In this document: piece after piece, positions 44,147 through 52,523 of the stretch
Layout: each line of letters starts with the position of its first letter
How positions within the stretch are numbered: the first letter of the stretch is position 1
Assembly (NCBI GenBank): GCA_045601045.1
Contig: JAZRZA010000014.1
Location: 1-64,000, forward strand
DNA from: UBA1181 sp045601045
GTDB lineage: Bacteria > Bacteroidota > Bacteroidia > Bacteroidales > Paludibacteraceae
Direction of reading: 5' to 3'
DNA length: 64,000 nt
Notes under the pieces: model-generated
What the model saw: only the letters and a program-made list of their open reading frames with translations
The model's database searches: none
Told to the model about the DNA's origin: nothing
Made by a program: the position numbers and the translations under genes

Positions 44147-46600
44147 ATGAGAAACACATTATCACTACTATTATTAGGCATAGCCATGCTCCTCTCCTGC
44201 TTTGAGGTATGGGCAGATGGATCCAGAGGATTGTGGGCCTGCAAATCGGGCAACAATGTCTATGTCAGTTGGCGAATGAGAAAGAGTGACGCTCCGAAGA
44301 GCACCACCTACAAGTTGTACGCGAACGGAAATCTCGTACAGACTACTACCACGAAGACCAACGTCGTGATCCCCGGCAACAACGCCAGCGCAACCTTCTC
44401 TTTGGAGGTACTCAACAAAGATGGCGAAGTAATCGATACCCAAGAGGGGGTAAAGTGTGACGAGACACCTTACCGCAACCTTTTGTTGAAACACCCAGGA
44501 ACTTACAGACTTCCCAATGGAACAACCGTGACCTACTCACCCTACGACTGTTCGGCTTACGACATGGATGGCGACGGCGAAGAGGAGATCATCATGTGCT
44601 GGGAAGGTGGTACAGGAGCGACCGCTGAAGCGACTGCCCCTCCGATTCTGGATTGTTTGAAACTGGACGGTACCCTTTTGTGGCGCATCAACTTAGGACC
44701 CAATGTCTTGGCTGGATGCCGATTCACCTTCCTCTGCTACGATTTCGACGGCGACGGATATGGTGAGCTGATCGCCAAGACGGCGCAAGGTTCGAAAGAC
44801 GCCACCGGCAACTTCCTTTCCAAAGGTGCCGCAGCCGGTGCCAACCACTATGCCTCATCCATCAACGGTTCAGGTGTGATTACCGACGGCGGCAAAGAGT
44901 GGATCACCTGCTTCAGCGGTAGAGACGGTAAGGAGTTGGCCACGATCGACTATTGGCCTTACTTCAACATCAGGAGCAATTGGGACGACCGTAGCGGAAA
45001 GAGCGACGGCAACACTTACGGACACCGCGGTAACTGGATGAAGGGGTGCGTGGCATTCCTTCCAGTCAACGGCCAAGCCAAACCTTGCGCAGTGACCACC
45101 CGCGGTATCTACACCTACTCTTACGCAGCAGCCTACAGTTGGGATGGCAAGACACTCTCTAACTTATGGAAACACACCTCCGACCGTCCTGGACAAGGCA
45201 TCTACGGACAAGGAGCGCACAGCATCACCTGTGGAGACGTAGATAACGACGGCTTCGACGAAATCATCGTGGGCGCCGCTTGCCTCGACCACAACGGTTC
45301 GCTACTTTGGAGCACAGGTTTAGGACACGGAGACGCCACCCACTTGGGCGAATTCGACCCTTCCAACCCTGGTTTGGAGTATTTCATGATCACAGAGGAG
45401 AACTCCGCAAAATACGACTGCGCTCTGCTCGACGCCAAAACGGGTAAGGTATTGATGTCCAAGGCACAAACAGGCGGTGACACAGGCCGTGGTTTGATTT
45501 TGGACTGCGACGACAAATACGAGGGTGCCGAGTGTTTCGAATGGAGCAACGCCAACCTCTTCACCTGCAAAGGCTATGAGATCGCCCCATGGCATGTGGG
45601 CTCCACCAACAGCAGTTCCATCAACGGACGTATATTCTGGGATGGCGACCTATTAGAGGAGTACACCGACCGCGCGCACGTCGATAAATGGAACAGTTCC
45701 AGCAAGACTTGGGAGCGTGTTTACACCTTTGGCAACAACATCATTGTGGAGGGACAAAAATTACAATGGGGAGCCAACCAAAATAATGCGACCAAGTACA
45801 ACCCTTGCTTGCAATCCGACCTCTTGGGTGACTGGCGCGAGGAGTCCATCTTCTGGACAAGCGTCAACGGACACTACTACTTGACCATCTACTCCACCAC
45901 CATGGAGAGCCAATACAAATTGCCTTGGTTGCGAGACGATCACGTCTATGACATGGCGATCGCATGGCAAAACTGCGGCTACAACCAGCCGCCTCACATT
46001 GGTTTCAGCGCAGTCCAATACTACAAGGATCTGGAGAAGATGCAAGAGCCTGCCTCCCTCACCAAACATGGCGCTGGACCAAGCGTTCAAGAGGTGAGTA
46101 TAGGCGAAGCCATCGTGGACTTCTCCTACTCATTCGAGAATGGATACAGTGCCTCTGTAACAGGATTGCCTAACGGCATCACCTACAAAGTAGAAAACAA
46201 CAACATCTACATCAGCGGAACGGCAGACGACGATCCTGGCGTATATGAATTCCACGTCCTTGTCAGAGGCGAAGGAGGAGATGCCACCAAATCAGGAAAG
46301 ATTACCATCAACAAAGTGGATGATACAGGCTTGGCCGATAATACCGCGGATCGTGTAGTGGTCTATCCGAACCCGATGGAGGATTTCGCTACCGTATCAA
46401 TGAAATCCACCGCTGGTCAAGAGATTAAATGGCAATTGGCCGATTTGACAGGCGAGGTAAGAATGAACGGAGCATTTTCAACCACAACCAATGGAAACGT
46501 CCAATTCACATTGAATCGTTCAACATTGGAGAGAGGCGCATACCTTCTCCTCGTTCACATAGGAAAAGATCGCTACCAAAAAGTGTTGATGGTTAAGTAA
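44147..46600 (+). CDS. Rhamnogalacturonan lyase (PL11) secreted by T9SS
   Basis: An 817-residue protein with a signal peptide (cleaved near VWA-DG). Residues 25-110 form the N-terminal beta domain; about 110-640 form the eight-bladed propeller of family PL11 (YesW/YesX), with calcium-type loops DMDGDGEEE, YDFDGDGYGE and GDVDNDGFDE. An Ig-like domain follows (about 645-725). The last 80 residues (VVVYPNPMEDF to GAYLLLVHIGKDRYQKVLMVK) are a type A T9SS sorting domain. It cleaves the rhamnogalacturonan I backbone of pectin outside the cell. No SusCD pair is adjacent. Confidence 0.93.
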   Translation: MRNTLSLLLLGIAMLLSCFEVWADGSRGLWACKSGNNVYVSWRMRKSDAPKSTTYKLYANGNLVQTTTTKTNVVIPGNNASATFSLEVLNKDGEVIDTQEGVKCDETPYRNLLLKHPGTYRLPNGTTVTYSPYDCSAYDMDGDGEEEIIMCWEGGTGATAEATAPPILDCLKLDGTLLWRINLGPNVLAGCRFTFLCYDFDGDGYGELIAKTAQGSKDATGNFLSKGAAAGANHYASSINGSGVITDGGKEWITCFSGRDGKELATIDYWPYFNIRSNWDDRSGKSDGNTYGHRGNWMKGCVAFLPVNGQAKPCAVTTRGIYTYSYAAAYSWDGKTLSNLWKHTSDRPGQGIYGQGAHSITCGDVDNDGFDEIIVGAACLDHNGSLLWSTGLGHGDATHLGEFDPSNPGLEYFMITEENSAKYDCALLDAKTGKVLMSKAQTGGDTGRGLILDCDDKYEGAECFEWSNANLFTCKGYEIAPWHVGSTNSSSINGRIFWDGDLLEEYTDRAHVDKWNSSSKTWERVYTFGNNIIVEGQKLQWGANQNNATKYNPCLQSDLLGDWREESIFWTSVNGHYYLTIYSTTMESQYKLPWLRDDHVYDMAIAWQNCGYNQPPHIGFSAVQYYKDLEKMQEPASLTKHGAGPSVQEVSIGEAIVDFSYSFENGYSASVTGLPNGITYKVENNNIYISGTADDDPGVYEFHVLVRGEGGDATKSGKITINKVDDTGLADNTADRVVVYPNPMEDFATVSMKSTAGQEIKWQLADLTGEVRMNGAFSTTTNGNVQFTLNRSTLERGAYLLLVHIGKDRYQKVLMVK

Positions 46601-46662
46601 TTTCTCACGATTCCGGCCCGTTGCCTTAATAATTCTCAGGCAGTTCGGGAGCATTTAACATA

Positions 46663-46712
46663 CCCCATTGCCGTTAAGAAAACGAGATGTTTCTTAACGG
46701 CAATGGGGTTTT
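46663..46712 (+). terminator. Very strong intrinsic terminator after PL11
   Basis: A perfect 19-bp stem (CCCCATTGCCGTTAAGAAA and its complement) with an 8-nt loop, then TTTT. It lies between the PL11 gene and the convergent YgjP gene. Confidence 0.9.
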
Positions 46713-46736
46713 AACAATCACAAACGAGGCGACGGA

Positions 46737-47465
46737 TTATATGCCAGTTTGATAATTCTTCATCTCCTTTCTGATCTCTTTGTGCGATATGCCTGTGCAC
46801 CTGTCTACCAAAGCCCAGAACCGGTCGCTATGGTTCATCTCCACAGTATGGCAAAGCTCGTGGATGAGCACATAGTCGATAAGGTGTTGTGGCAGACACA
46901 TCAGGTAGAGGTTGAGACTGATATTCTTTTTGATGTTACAACTACCCCATCGTGAGGTTGTTTCACGTATGGTACAGTTGTTGAAGTTGAATCCATGTTG
47001 GAGGGCAAGTTCCCTCAATCGAGCGGGTAGTACACGCTTCGCCTCTTTGCGTAGCGTGCGGATAATGGTGGTTCGAATGAGATGCTGAACATTTTCCGCT
47101 GCCATGTCGGCACTTTGAGGGCAATGGATGGTTAAGATACCTTCCTTGTGGGAGACAATGAAATTCTGTCCCTCATGTCGTTTGATTTGAAGCGAGAAGG
47201 TGAGGCTTTTGAATTCGGTATTTTCATCATAAATCGCAGGGCGGGAACGATCCTTGATGGCTTTTGATTTGATGATCATCCGCTCCACCCAATCTTGTTT
47301 GCTTTGCAAAAAGGCGAGTCCCTTTTTTAACGTACTGATGTAGGGAAGAACAAGGAATACTTCTCCTTCCTTCACGCGAATGGAGATGTGTTTCGCCTTA
47401 TTGCTATGGGAAACTGTCACCGTTCCGATGCCATTCACCTCTATTTTTTCTACCATATTTGCCAT
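46737..47465 (-). CDS. YgjP-type metallopeptidase (M48-related, DUF45)
   Basis: A 242-residue cytoplasmic protein. The zinc motif HELCH lies near residue 195 in LIDYVLIHELCHTVEMNHSDRFW, after the family's TTSRWGSCN segment. This is the YgjP/DUF45 family, which is often encoded near restriction-modification systems; none is present here. Function unproven. A second in-frame ATG at residue 4 (MVEKIEVN) is an equally good start. Confidence 0.88.
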   Translation of the reverse strand: MANMVEKIEVNGIGTVTVSHSNKAKHISIRVKEGEVFLVLPYISTLKKGLAFLQSKQDWVERMIIKSKAIKDRSRPAIYDENTEFKSLTFSLQIKRHEGQNFIVSHKEGILTIHCPQSADMAAENVQHLIRTTIIRTLRKEAKRVLPARLRELALQHGFNFNNCTIRETTSRWGSCNIKKNISLNLYLMCLPQHLIDYVLIHELCHTVEMNHSDRFWALVDRCTGISHKEIRKEMKNYQTGI

Positions 47466-47555
47466 TTACAAACCCTTTTGCGCTCTATTTTCTTGAACAA
47501 AGATAGTTGATAACCAAATGAATGTGAAATATTTTGAAAAAAAGGCGGAAAAAAG

Positions 47556-47586
47556 TTTGTAACTTCGGTAAAAGTGCCTACCTTTG
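47556..47586 (+). promoter_or_regulatory. Promoter of tRNA-Phe (TTTG-N19-TACCTTTG)
   Basis: TTTG at 47556 and TACCTTTG at 47579 form an excellent consensus promoter 20 bases before the mature tRNA. Confidence 0.78.
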
Positions 47587-47606
47587 CAGAGCAAAAGCAA
47601 AACGAT

Positions 47607-47679
47607 GGTGCCATAGCTCAGTTGGTAGAGCAAAGGACTGAAAATCCTTGTGTCCCCGGTTCGATTCCTGGTGGCACCA
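47607..47679 (+). tRNA. tRNA-Phe (anticodon GAA)
   Basis: A complete 73-nt cloverleaf: acceptor GGTGCCA/TGGCACC, D stem GCTC/GAGC, anticodon stem AAGGA/TCCTT with loop CTGAAAA (anticodon GAA), T stem CCCGG/CCTGG with loop TTCGATT, discriminator A, CCA not encoded. Has its own promoter and terminator. Confidence 0.97.
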
Positions 47680-47682
47680 CAC

Positions 47683-47715
47683 AAAAAAGCTGACTTATTC
47701 AAGTCGGCTTTTTTT
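47683..47715 (+). terminator. Intrinsic terminator after tRNA-Phe
   Basis: AAAAAAGCTGACTT / AAGTCGGCTTTTTT, a 14-bp stem with one G-U and an ATTC loop, ending in a T run. Confidence 0.88.
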
Positions 47716-47775
47716 GTTTTATTGGGTATGATCTACCTTATCTTCTCCAAAACGAATTTTGAGGAATTACATTGA

Positions 47776-47800
47776 TGATGCTTTTGCCCTTTCAGGGCGG
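47776..47800. repeat. REP-like repeat fragment
   Basis: GATGCTTTTGCCCTTTCAGGGCG is the reverse complement of the GCCCTGAAAGGGCAGAAGCAT half of the copy at 43991, with one base change. Only this half is clear here. Confidence 0.55.
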
Positions 47801-47856
47801 GGGTATTTCATATTTGATTCATCCGACGGTGTTGTTTGACAGATGTTGTCAAGTCA

Positions 47857-47888
47857 TTTGTAAGGTTCATCATTTATTACTAATTTTG
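47857..47888 (+). promoter_or_regulatory. Promoter of the orphan gene at 47932 (TTTG-N20-TAATTTTG)
   Basis: TTTG at 47857 and TAATTTTG at 47881 match the consensus, with the ATG 43 bases downstream of the -7 element. Confidence 0.6.
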
Positions 47889-47931
47889 ATGTTGATGTGA
47901 CTGAGTATATAAGAAAAATGACAATATCGGG

Positions 47932-48486
47932 ATGAGACATTTATTTTCAGTATTGTTTTTAATTAGTTCATATTGTTCAATATGGGCCTGTGATTGTATT
48001 TGCTCAACAGATAGTCTCTATAAAGACGTGATCGAACGTTTGATTATTGATAATGTAGAAGGACAGGAGAAGGCACAAGCGGAGGCAAATGAAGATTCCA
48101 TGTATCATCACATTGTTTATCTGATTCGGGATAACAAAGAGATATTAAAAATAGATTCTTTAAGAGGGTATAAGATCGTTCAACCCATCTCCATCGACTA
48201 TATATCCAAAGAGCATGACGGTTTTTTCAGTATTTATAGAATGAAAAGTATTGCTTTTGATAAAAATTGGGATGCGAGATTTTATGTTACAGTAGAAGAG
48301 TTTCAAGTCCGTAAAAAAGATTGGATAATAGTCGGAGGCACTGGACATACTTTTTGTTACAAATATTCCGAATCAACTAATTGTTTCTCTTTTCTGCTTT
48401 TAACACAAGGTCTTATCGACCCAAGGAGGTTCAATAACCTAAAGAACGACTGGAGTTATATTATCGACAGGGGAATTTATCAATAA
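47932..48486 (+). CDS. AT-rich secreted orphan protein, unknown function
   Basis: A 184-residue protein with a hydrophobic signal (MRHLFSVLFLISSYCSIWA) followed by Cys-rich CDCICST; a lipoprotein signal is possible but not classical. The rest is mixed alpha/beta with KKDWIIVGGTGHTFCYKYSE and no known motif. Its DNA is clearly more A/T-rich than the neighbouring genes, like the orphan at 43335. It is bracketed by REP-like repeats. It may be a domesticated foreign gene. Confidence 0.6.
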   Translation: MRHLFSVLFLISSYCSIWACDCICSTDSLYKDVIERLIIDNVEGQEKAQAEANEDSMYHHIVYLIRDNKEILKIDSLRGYKIVQPISIDYISKEHDGFFSIYRMKSIAFDKNWDARFYVTVEEFQVRKKDWIIVGGTGHTFCYKYSESTNCFSFLLLTQGLIDPRRFNNLKNDWSYIIDRGIYQ

Positions 48487-48526
48487 TCTAATTCTCATAA
48501 TTGGGAGGAGTTTGTCCTTCCCCATT

Positions 48527-48601
48527 CCATGCCGTTTCGCCCTGAAAGGGCATCGCAAAGCGCCCATAGCCCAGTAGCAAAGCGTAGCGACGCCCTGGGA
48601 T
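48527..48601. repeat. REP-like repeat, tandem copy 1
   Basis: 75 bases starting CCATGCCGTTTCGCCCTGAA and ending GACGCCCTGGGAT, with two imperfect palindromes (GCCCTGAAAGGGC; CCCA...TGGG). The intergenic stretch 48487-48792 (306 bases) holds this copy, the next one and then an A-rich leader of the M13 gene; no other gene is seen. Confidence 0.75.
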
Positions 48602-48613
48602 ATTTGGAAATAT

Positions 48614-48687
48614 CCATGCCGTTTCGCCCTGAAAGGGCATCGCAAAGCCCCATAGCCCAGTGGCAAAGCGTAGCGACGCCCTGGGAT
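48614..48687. repeat. REP-like repeat, tandem copy 2
   Basis: 74 bases, differing from copy 1 by one deletion and a few substitutions (GCCCCATAGCCCAGTGGC versus GCGCCCATAGCCCAGTAGC), in the same orientation and only 12 bases after it. Confidence 0.75.
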
Positions 48688-48792
48688 AATTAAATTAGGA
48701 AAGAAAAAGCGCGAAACATACCAGTTTATCCGCGAAAAAGTATGAAATTTGGGAGATTTATTGAAATATCAGTGTAAAAGATATCTATTATA

Positions 48793-50829
48793 ATGGTAAA
48801 AAGAATGCTTCTCATGGGATGCGTCTCATCCCTTTTGCTCTCATCCTGCGGGGATAAGGGCGGTCGTGCCGACGGCATGGCACATTTCAATGAATTTGAC
48901 ACAACAATAACACCAGGTGCGGATTTCTTCCAGTACGCCAACTGCGGATGGTTGCAGAGCCACCCAATTCCAGGCGAGAAATCCAGGTACAACACCTTCG
49001 ATGTCTTGAACGATGAAAACTTGGAACGCTTGAAGGGAATTGTCGAAGCCTCCATGCAGCGCAACTCCAAGGCGGGAAGCAACGAGCAAAAGATTGGTGA
49101 CTACTATGCGTTGGCAATGGATACGCTTCGCCGCGACCAAGAGGGCATCACTCCAATCCAACCCATTCTCGATCGTGTGAAATCCATGCGTTTCGATCCG
49201 AAGGACTCCTCCTTCGCGACCGATTTGGCATACATCCACACGCACTTGGGCAATCCGTTCTTCGCCTTCGGTTCCACACCAGATTCAAAGAACAGTACCA
49301 TGAACATCGCCATCCTCTGGCAAGACGGCATCGGATTACCCAACCGTGACTACTACTTCGACGATTCCGCGAAGGGTAAAGAGATTATCCAAGGCTACAA
49401 AAAAATGGTAGCGGAATTCCTTCGACTTTTAGGTGAAGAGAATTGCGAACAACGAGCCGAGGAGATCTACGTCTTCGAAAAGAGAATCGCGGAGATCATG
49501 AATACCAAAGTAGAAAACCGGGATCCGCAAGCCACCTACAACAAGGTCTCCCGCGAAGAGTTGAAAAACAAATATCCCGACTTTAATTGGGATGCCTATT
49601 TTGCGGAGATTACAGTCGTTCCCGCAGAAATAAATGTAGGACAGCCCCGCTTCTTTGACAACATCTTCCAACTAATTGCCAACACACCAAACAACACCTT
49701 GCGTGACTATACTTTGGTTAATAGCGTAAGCCACTTGTCCTTCTATCTTTCCCAGCCATTCATGATGAACCGTTTCAACTTCTTCTCCAAGCAGTTAAGC
49801 GGTGTGGAGGAACTCCGTCCTCTTTGGAAGAGATCATTGGATATGGTGCAATCAGGATTGGGCCAACCATTGGGTCAGTTATTTGTTGAGAAATACTTCA
49901 CATCATCTGCGAAGGAGAGAATGGAAGACCTTATAGGACACCTTCGCATTGCTTTTAGTCAAAGAATCGACCAATTAACTTGGATGTCGGATAGCACCAA
50001 GATCGCTGCAAAGGATAAACTGGCAGCCATTACGGTCAAAGTGGGTTATCCAGACAAGTGGGAGGACTACTCCGAAGTGCAAATCGACCCATCGATCAGC
50101 CTGGTGGAAAACTACATCAACCTCACCCACTTCAACGCGATGAAGGAGATGCAAGAGATTGGAAACCCAGTGGATCAAGAGAAATGGTACATGACCCCAC
50201 AAACGGTAAACGCTTACTACAACCCATCCTCAAACGAGATCGTCTTCCCTGCGGGCATTCTTCAACCGCCATTTTTCTATGCGGAGGGAGACGACGCGGT
50301 GAACTATGGCGCCATCGGCGTAGTGATCGGCCATGAGATGACTCACGGTTTTGATGACCAAGGTCGTCAATTCGACAAAACGGGTAACTTGACCGACTGG
50401 TGGACCGAGAGCGATGCGGCCGCATTCAAACAAGCAGCTGAAAAAATGAAGAATCATTTTTCAAATGTGGTGGTGATTGATGGCATCAAGTGTAATGGTG
50501 CCTTGACATTGGGAGAAAACATCGCAGACCTAGGTGGTTTGAACATCGCCCACCAAGCGTTCCTTAACACACTGAAGGACAATCAGATAGACCCAATGGT
50601 GGATGGACAAAGTTTTGACCAGCGTTTCTTGCTCGCATACGCGAGAATATGGGCTGGAAATTATCGGGACGAGTATCTTCGCCAACAAGTCATCACCGAT
50701 CCTCACGCCAACGGAAAGTATCGTGTAAACGTGCAATTGCCTATGCTGGACTTCTTCTACGAGGCTTTCGGCGTGACCAAAAACGACACGATGTTTGTCC
50801 TTCCGGAGGAGCGAATCGTAATCTGGTAA
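48793..50829 (+). CDS. M13-family metallopeptidase lipoprotein (PepO/neprilysin type)
   Basis: A 678-residue lipoprotein (signal ends LLSSC, acylated Cys19). The catalytic zinc motif VIGHEMTHGFDD puts His514, Glu515 and His518 in place, with the third ligand Glu in GENIADLGGL (about residue 576) and the substrate motif NAYYNPSSNEIVFPAGIL before them. It is a complete PepO-like endopeptidase, probably cutting peptides in the periplasm or at the cell surface. Monocistronic. Confidence 0.95.
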   Translation: MVKRMLLMGCVSSLLLSSCGDKGGRADGMAHFNEFDTTITPGADFFQYANCGWLQSHPIPGEKSRYNTFDVLNDENLERLKGIVEASMQRNSKAGSNEQKIGDYYALAMDTLRRDQEGITPIQPILDRVKSMRFDPKDSSFATDLAYIHTHLGNPFFAFGSTPDSKNSTMNIAILWQDGIGLPNRDYYFDDSAKGKEIIQGYKKMVAEFLRLLGEENCEQRAEEIYVFEKRIAEIMNTKVENRDPQATYNKVSREELKNKYPDFNWDAYFAEITVVPAEINVGQPRFFDNIFQLIANTPNNTLRDYTLVNSVSHLSFYLSQPFMMNRFNFFSKQLSGVEELRPLWKRSLDMVQSGLGQPLGQLFVEKYFTSSAKERMEDLIGHLRIAFSQRIDQLTWMSDSTKIAAKDKLAAITVKVGYPDKWEDYSEVQIDPSISLVENYINLTHFNAMKEMQEIGNPVDQEKWYMTPQTVNAYYNPSSNEIVFPAGILQPPFFYAEGDDAVNYGAIGVVIGHEMTHGFDDQGRQFDKTGNLTDWWTESDAAAFKQAAEKMKNHFSNVVVIDGIKCNGALTLGENIADLGGLNIAHQAFLNTLKDNQIDPMVDGQSFDQRFLLAYARIWAGNYRDEYLRQQVITDPHANGKYRVNVQLPMLDFFYEAFGVTKNDTMFVLPEERIVIW

Positions 50830-50928
50830 TTATCATTTTGTCATTCAAGGCACAACAGATGGCAAAATAATTGGCTAATAGTGAATAATTTTGCTATCAA
50901 AATGCTTTAAAATGACGAGTATATTTTC

Positions 50929-50936
50929 TAATTTTG
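50929..50936 (+). promoter_or_regulatory. -7 promoter element (TAATTTTG) for purH
   Basis: TAATTTTG matches TAnnTTTG and lies 28 bases before the purH ATG. Confidence 0.5.
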
Positions 50937-50963
50937 CAAAAGGAATATTAATATTTTTCATAA

Positions 50964-52487
50964 ATGGCTGATAGTAAGAAAATTAAGACGGCGTTGGTCT
51001 CTGTTTTCCATAAGGACAAATTGGACGAGATCATCCGTGCTTTGCACGCAGACGGTGTAGAATTCATTTCAACAGGTGGAACACAATCATTCATTGAGTC
51101 TCTTGGCATCCCTTGCCAAGCGGTAGAGTCACTTACCACTTACCCTTCCATCTTGGGAGGTCGTGTAAAGACTTTGCATCCAAAAATTTTCGGAGGTATT
51201 TTGGGTCGCCGCGAGTTGGCGGAGGATATCGCTCAAATGGAGCAATACCAAATCCCTGAAATTGACTTGGTGATCGTAGACCTCTACCCATTCGAGGACA
51301 CTGTGGCATCCGGTGCGGAAGAGCAAGCCATTATTGAGAAGATTGATATCGGTGGTATCTCCTTGATCCGTGCGGCAGCGAAAAACTACAAGGACGTAGT
51401 CATCGTCGCTTCACAAGCGCAATACGAACCACTTTTGAACCACTTGAAGGAGCACGGCGCCACTACCACTTTGGAGACTCGCCGCTGGTTCGCAAAAGAG
51501 GCTTTCGGCGTATCTTCACACTACGATTCAGCTATTTTCAACTATTTCGACGGAGAGGCAAATTCAGCGTTCCGCTATACCGCGAACAACTCGAAGATGC
51601 TTCGCTACGGAGAGAACCCTCACCAAAAGGGTGTTTTCTACGGAAACTTCGACCAACTTTTCGAGCAATTGCAAGGAAAGGAAATTTCATACAACAACTT
51701 GCTTGACATCGACGCGGCAGTAAACTTGATGGCTGATTTCGATGATGTCACATTCGCCATCTTGAAGCACAACAACGCTTGTGGCGTCGCTTCCCGTTCT
51801 ACCGTCTTGGAGGCTTGGAAGGATGCGCTCGCAGGTGATCCTGTTTCCGCTTTCGGTGGTGTACTTATCACCAACGCCATCGTCGACAAGGCAACCGCAG
51901 AGGAGATCAACAAGATCTTCTTCGAGGTGATCATCGCCCCAGACTACGACACTGACGCTTTGGAGATTCTCGCACAAAAGAAGAACCGCATCATCTTGGT
52001 CCAAAAGAACACCAAGTTGCCTGCAAAGCAAGTTCGCTCCGTGTTGAACGGTGTGTTGGTACAGGACAAGGATGCCAAGGTGGAGACTCCAGAAGATATG
52101 AAGGTTGTGACTACAAAGGCTCCTTCTAATAGCGAAATCGACGATATGATCTTCGCTAACAAGATTGTGAAGCACTCAAAGTCCAACTCCATCGTTTTGG
52201 CTAAAAACAAACAATTGTGCGCAAGTGGCGTAGGCCAAACTTCTCGCGTGGACGCTTTGAAGCAAGCCGTTGAGAAGGCGGGTACTTTCAACTTTGATTT
52301 GAATGGAGCGGTAATGGCTTCTGATGCTTTCTTCCCATTCCCTGACTGCGTGGAGATCGCTAAGAACGCTGGCGTGACTGCTGTGGTACAACCTGGTGGT
52401 TCCATCAAGGACCAAGAGTCAGTTGATTACTGCAACAACAATGGTGTTGCCATGATAATGACCGGTTTCAGACACTTCAAGCACTAA
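50964..52487 (+). CDS. purH: Bifunctional AICAR formyltransferase / IMP cyclohydrolase
   Basis: A 507-residue PurH. The N-terminal MGS-like cyclohydrolase domain (ALVSVFHKDKLDEI, STGGTQSFIESLGIP, GGRVKTLHPKIFGGIL) occupies about 1-195; the formyltransferase follows with RYGENPHQKGVFYG, KHNNACGVA and the C-terminal SDAFFPFPDCVEIA. It carries out the last two steps to IMP. mreB starts 36 bases downstream with no terminator, so the rod-shape genes may be read from the purH promoter. Confidence 0.97.
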   Translation: MADSKKIKTALVSVFHKDKLDEIIRALHADGVEFISTGGTQSFIESLGIPCQAVESLTTYPSILGGRVKTLHPKIFGGILGRRELAEDIAQMEQYQIPEIDLVIVDLYPFEDTVASGAEEQAIIEKIDIGGISLIRAAAKNYKDVVIVASQAQYEPLLNHLKEHGATTTLETRRWFAKEAFGVSSHYDSAIFNYFDGEANSAFRYTANNSKMLRYGENPHQKGVFYGNFDQLFEQLQGKEISYNNLLDIDAAVNLMADFDDVTFAILKHNNACGVASRSTVLEAWKDALAGDPVSAFGGVLITNAIVDKATAEEINKIFFEVIIAPDYDTDALEILAQKKNRIILVQKNTKLPAKQVRSVLNGVLVQDKDAKVETPEDMKVVTTKAPSNSEIDDMIFANKIVKHSKSNSIVLAKNKQLCASGVGQTSRVDALKQAVEKAGTFNFDLNGAVMASDAFFPFPDCVEIAKNAGVTAVVQPGGSIKDQESVDYCNNNGVAMIMTGFRHFKH

Positions 52488-52523
52488 TCTGAAATTAGTA
52501 AACCTAAAAAGATATAGAGAAAC

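Noticed and set aside
46737..47465. Restriction-modification locus around the YgjP peptidase
   Set aside because: No hsdR, hsdM, hsdS or other methylase gene is present on either side.
47466..47702. 78-codon minus-strand frame
   Set aside because: It is antisense to tRNA-Phe and its terminator, a well-known source of false genes.
48439..48666. 75-codon minus-strand frame with an internal repeat
   Set aside because: It is the translation of the tandem REP-like repeat; the protein repeat just mirrors the DNA repeat.
48527..48687. CRISPR array
   Set aside because: There are only two copies, 74-75 bases long, with a 12-base gap and internal palindromes; no spacer pattern and no cas genes.
47607..48790. 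Integrated element using tRNA-Phe as attachment site
   Set aside because: No integrase gene and no direct repeat of the tRNA 3' end was seen downstream within the window.
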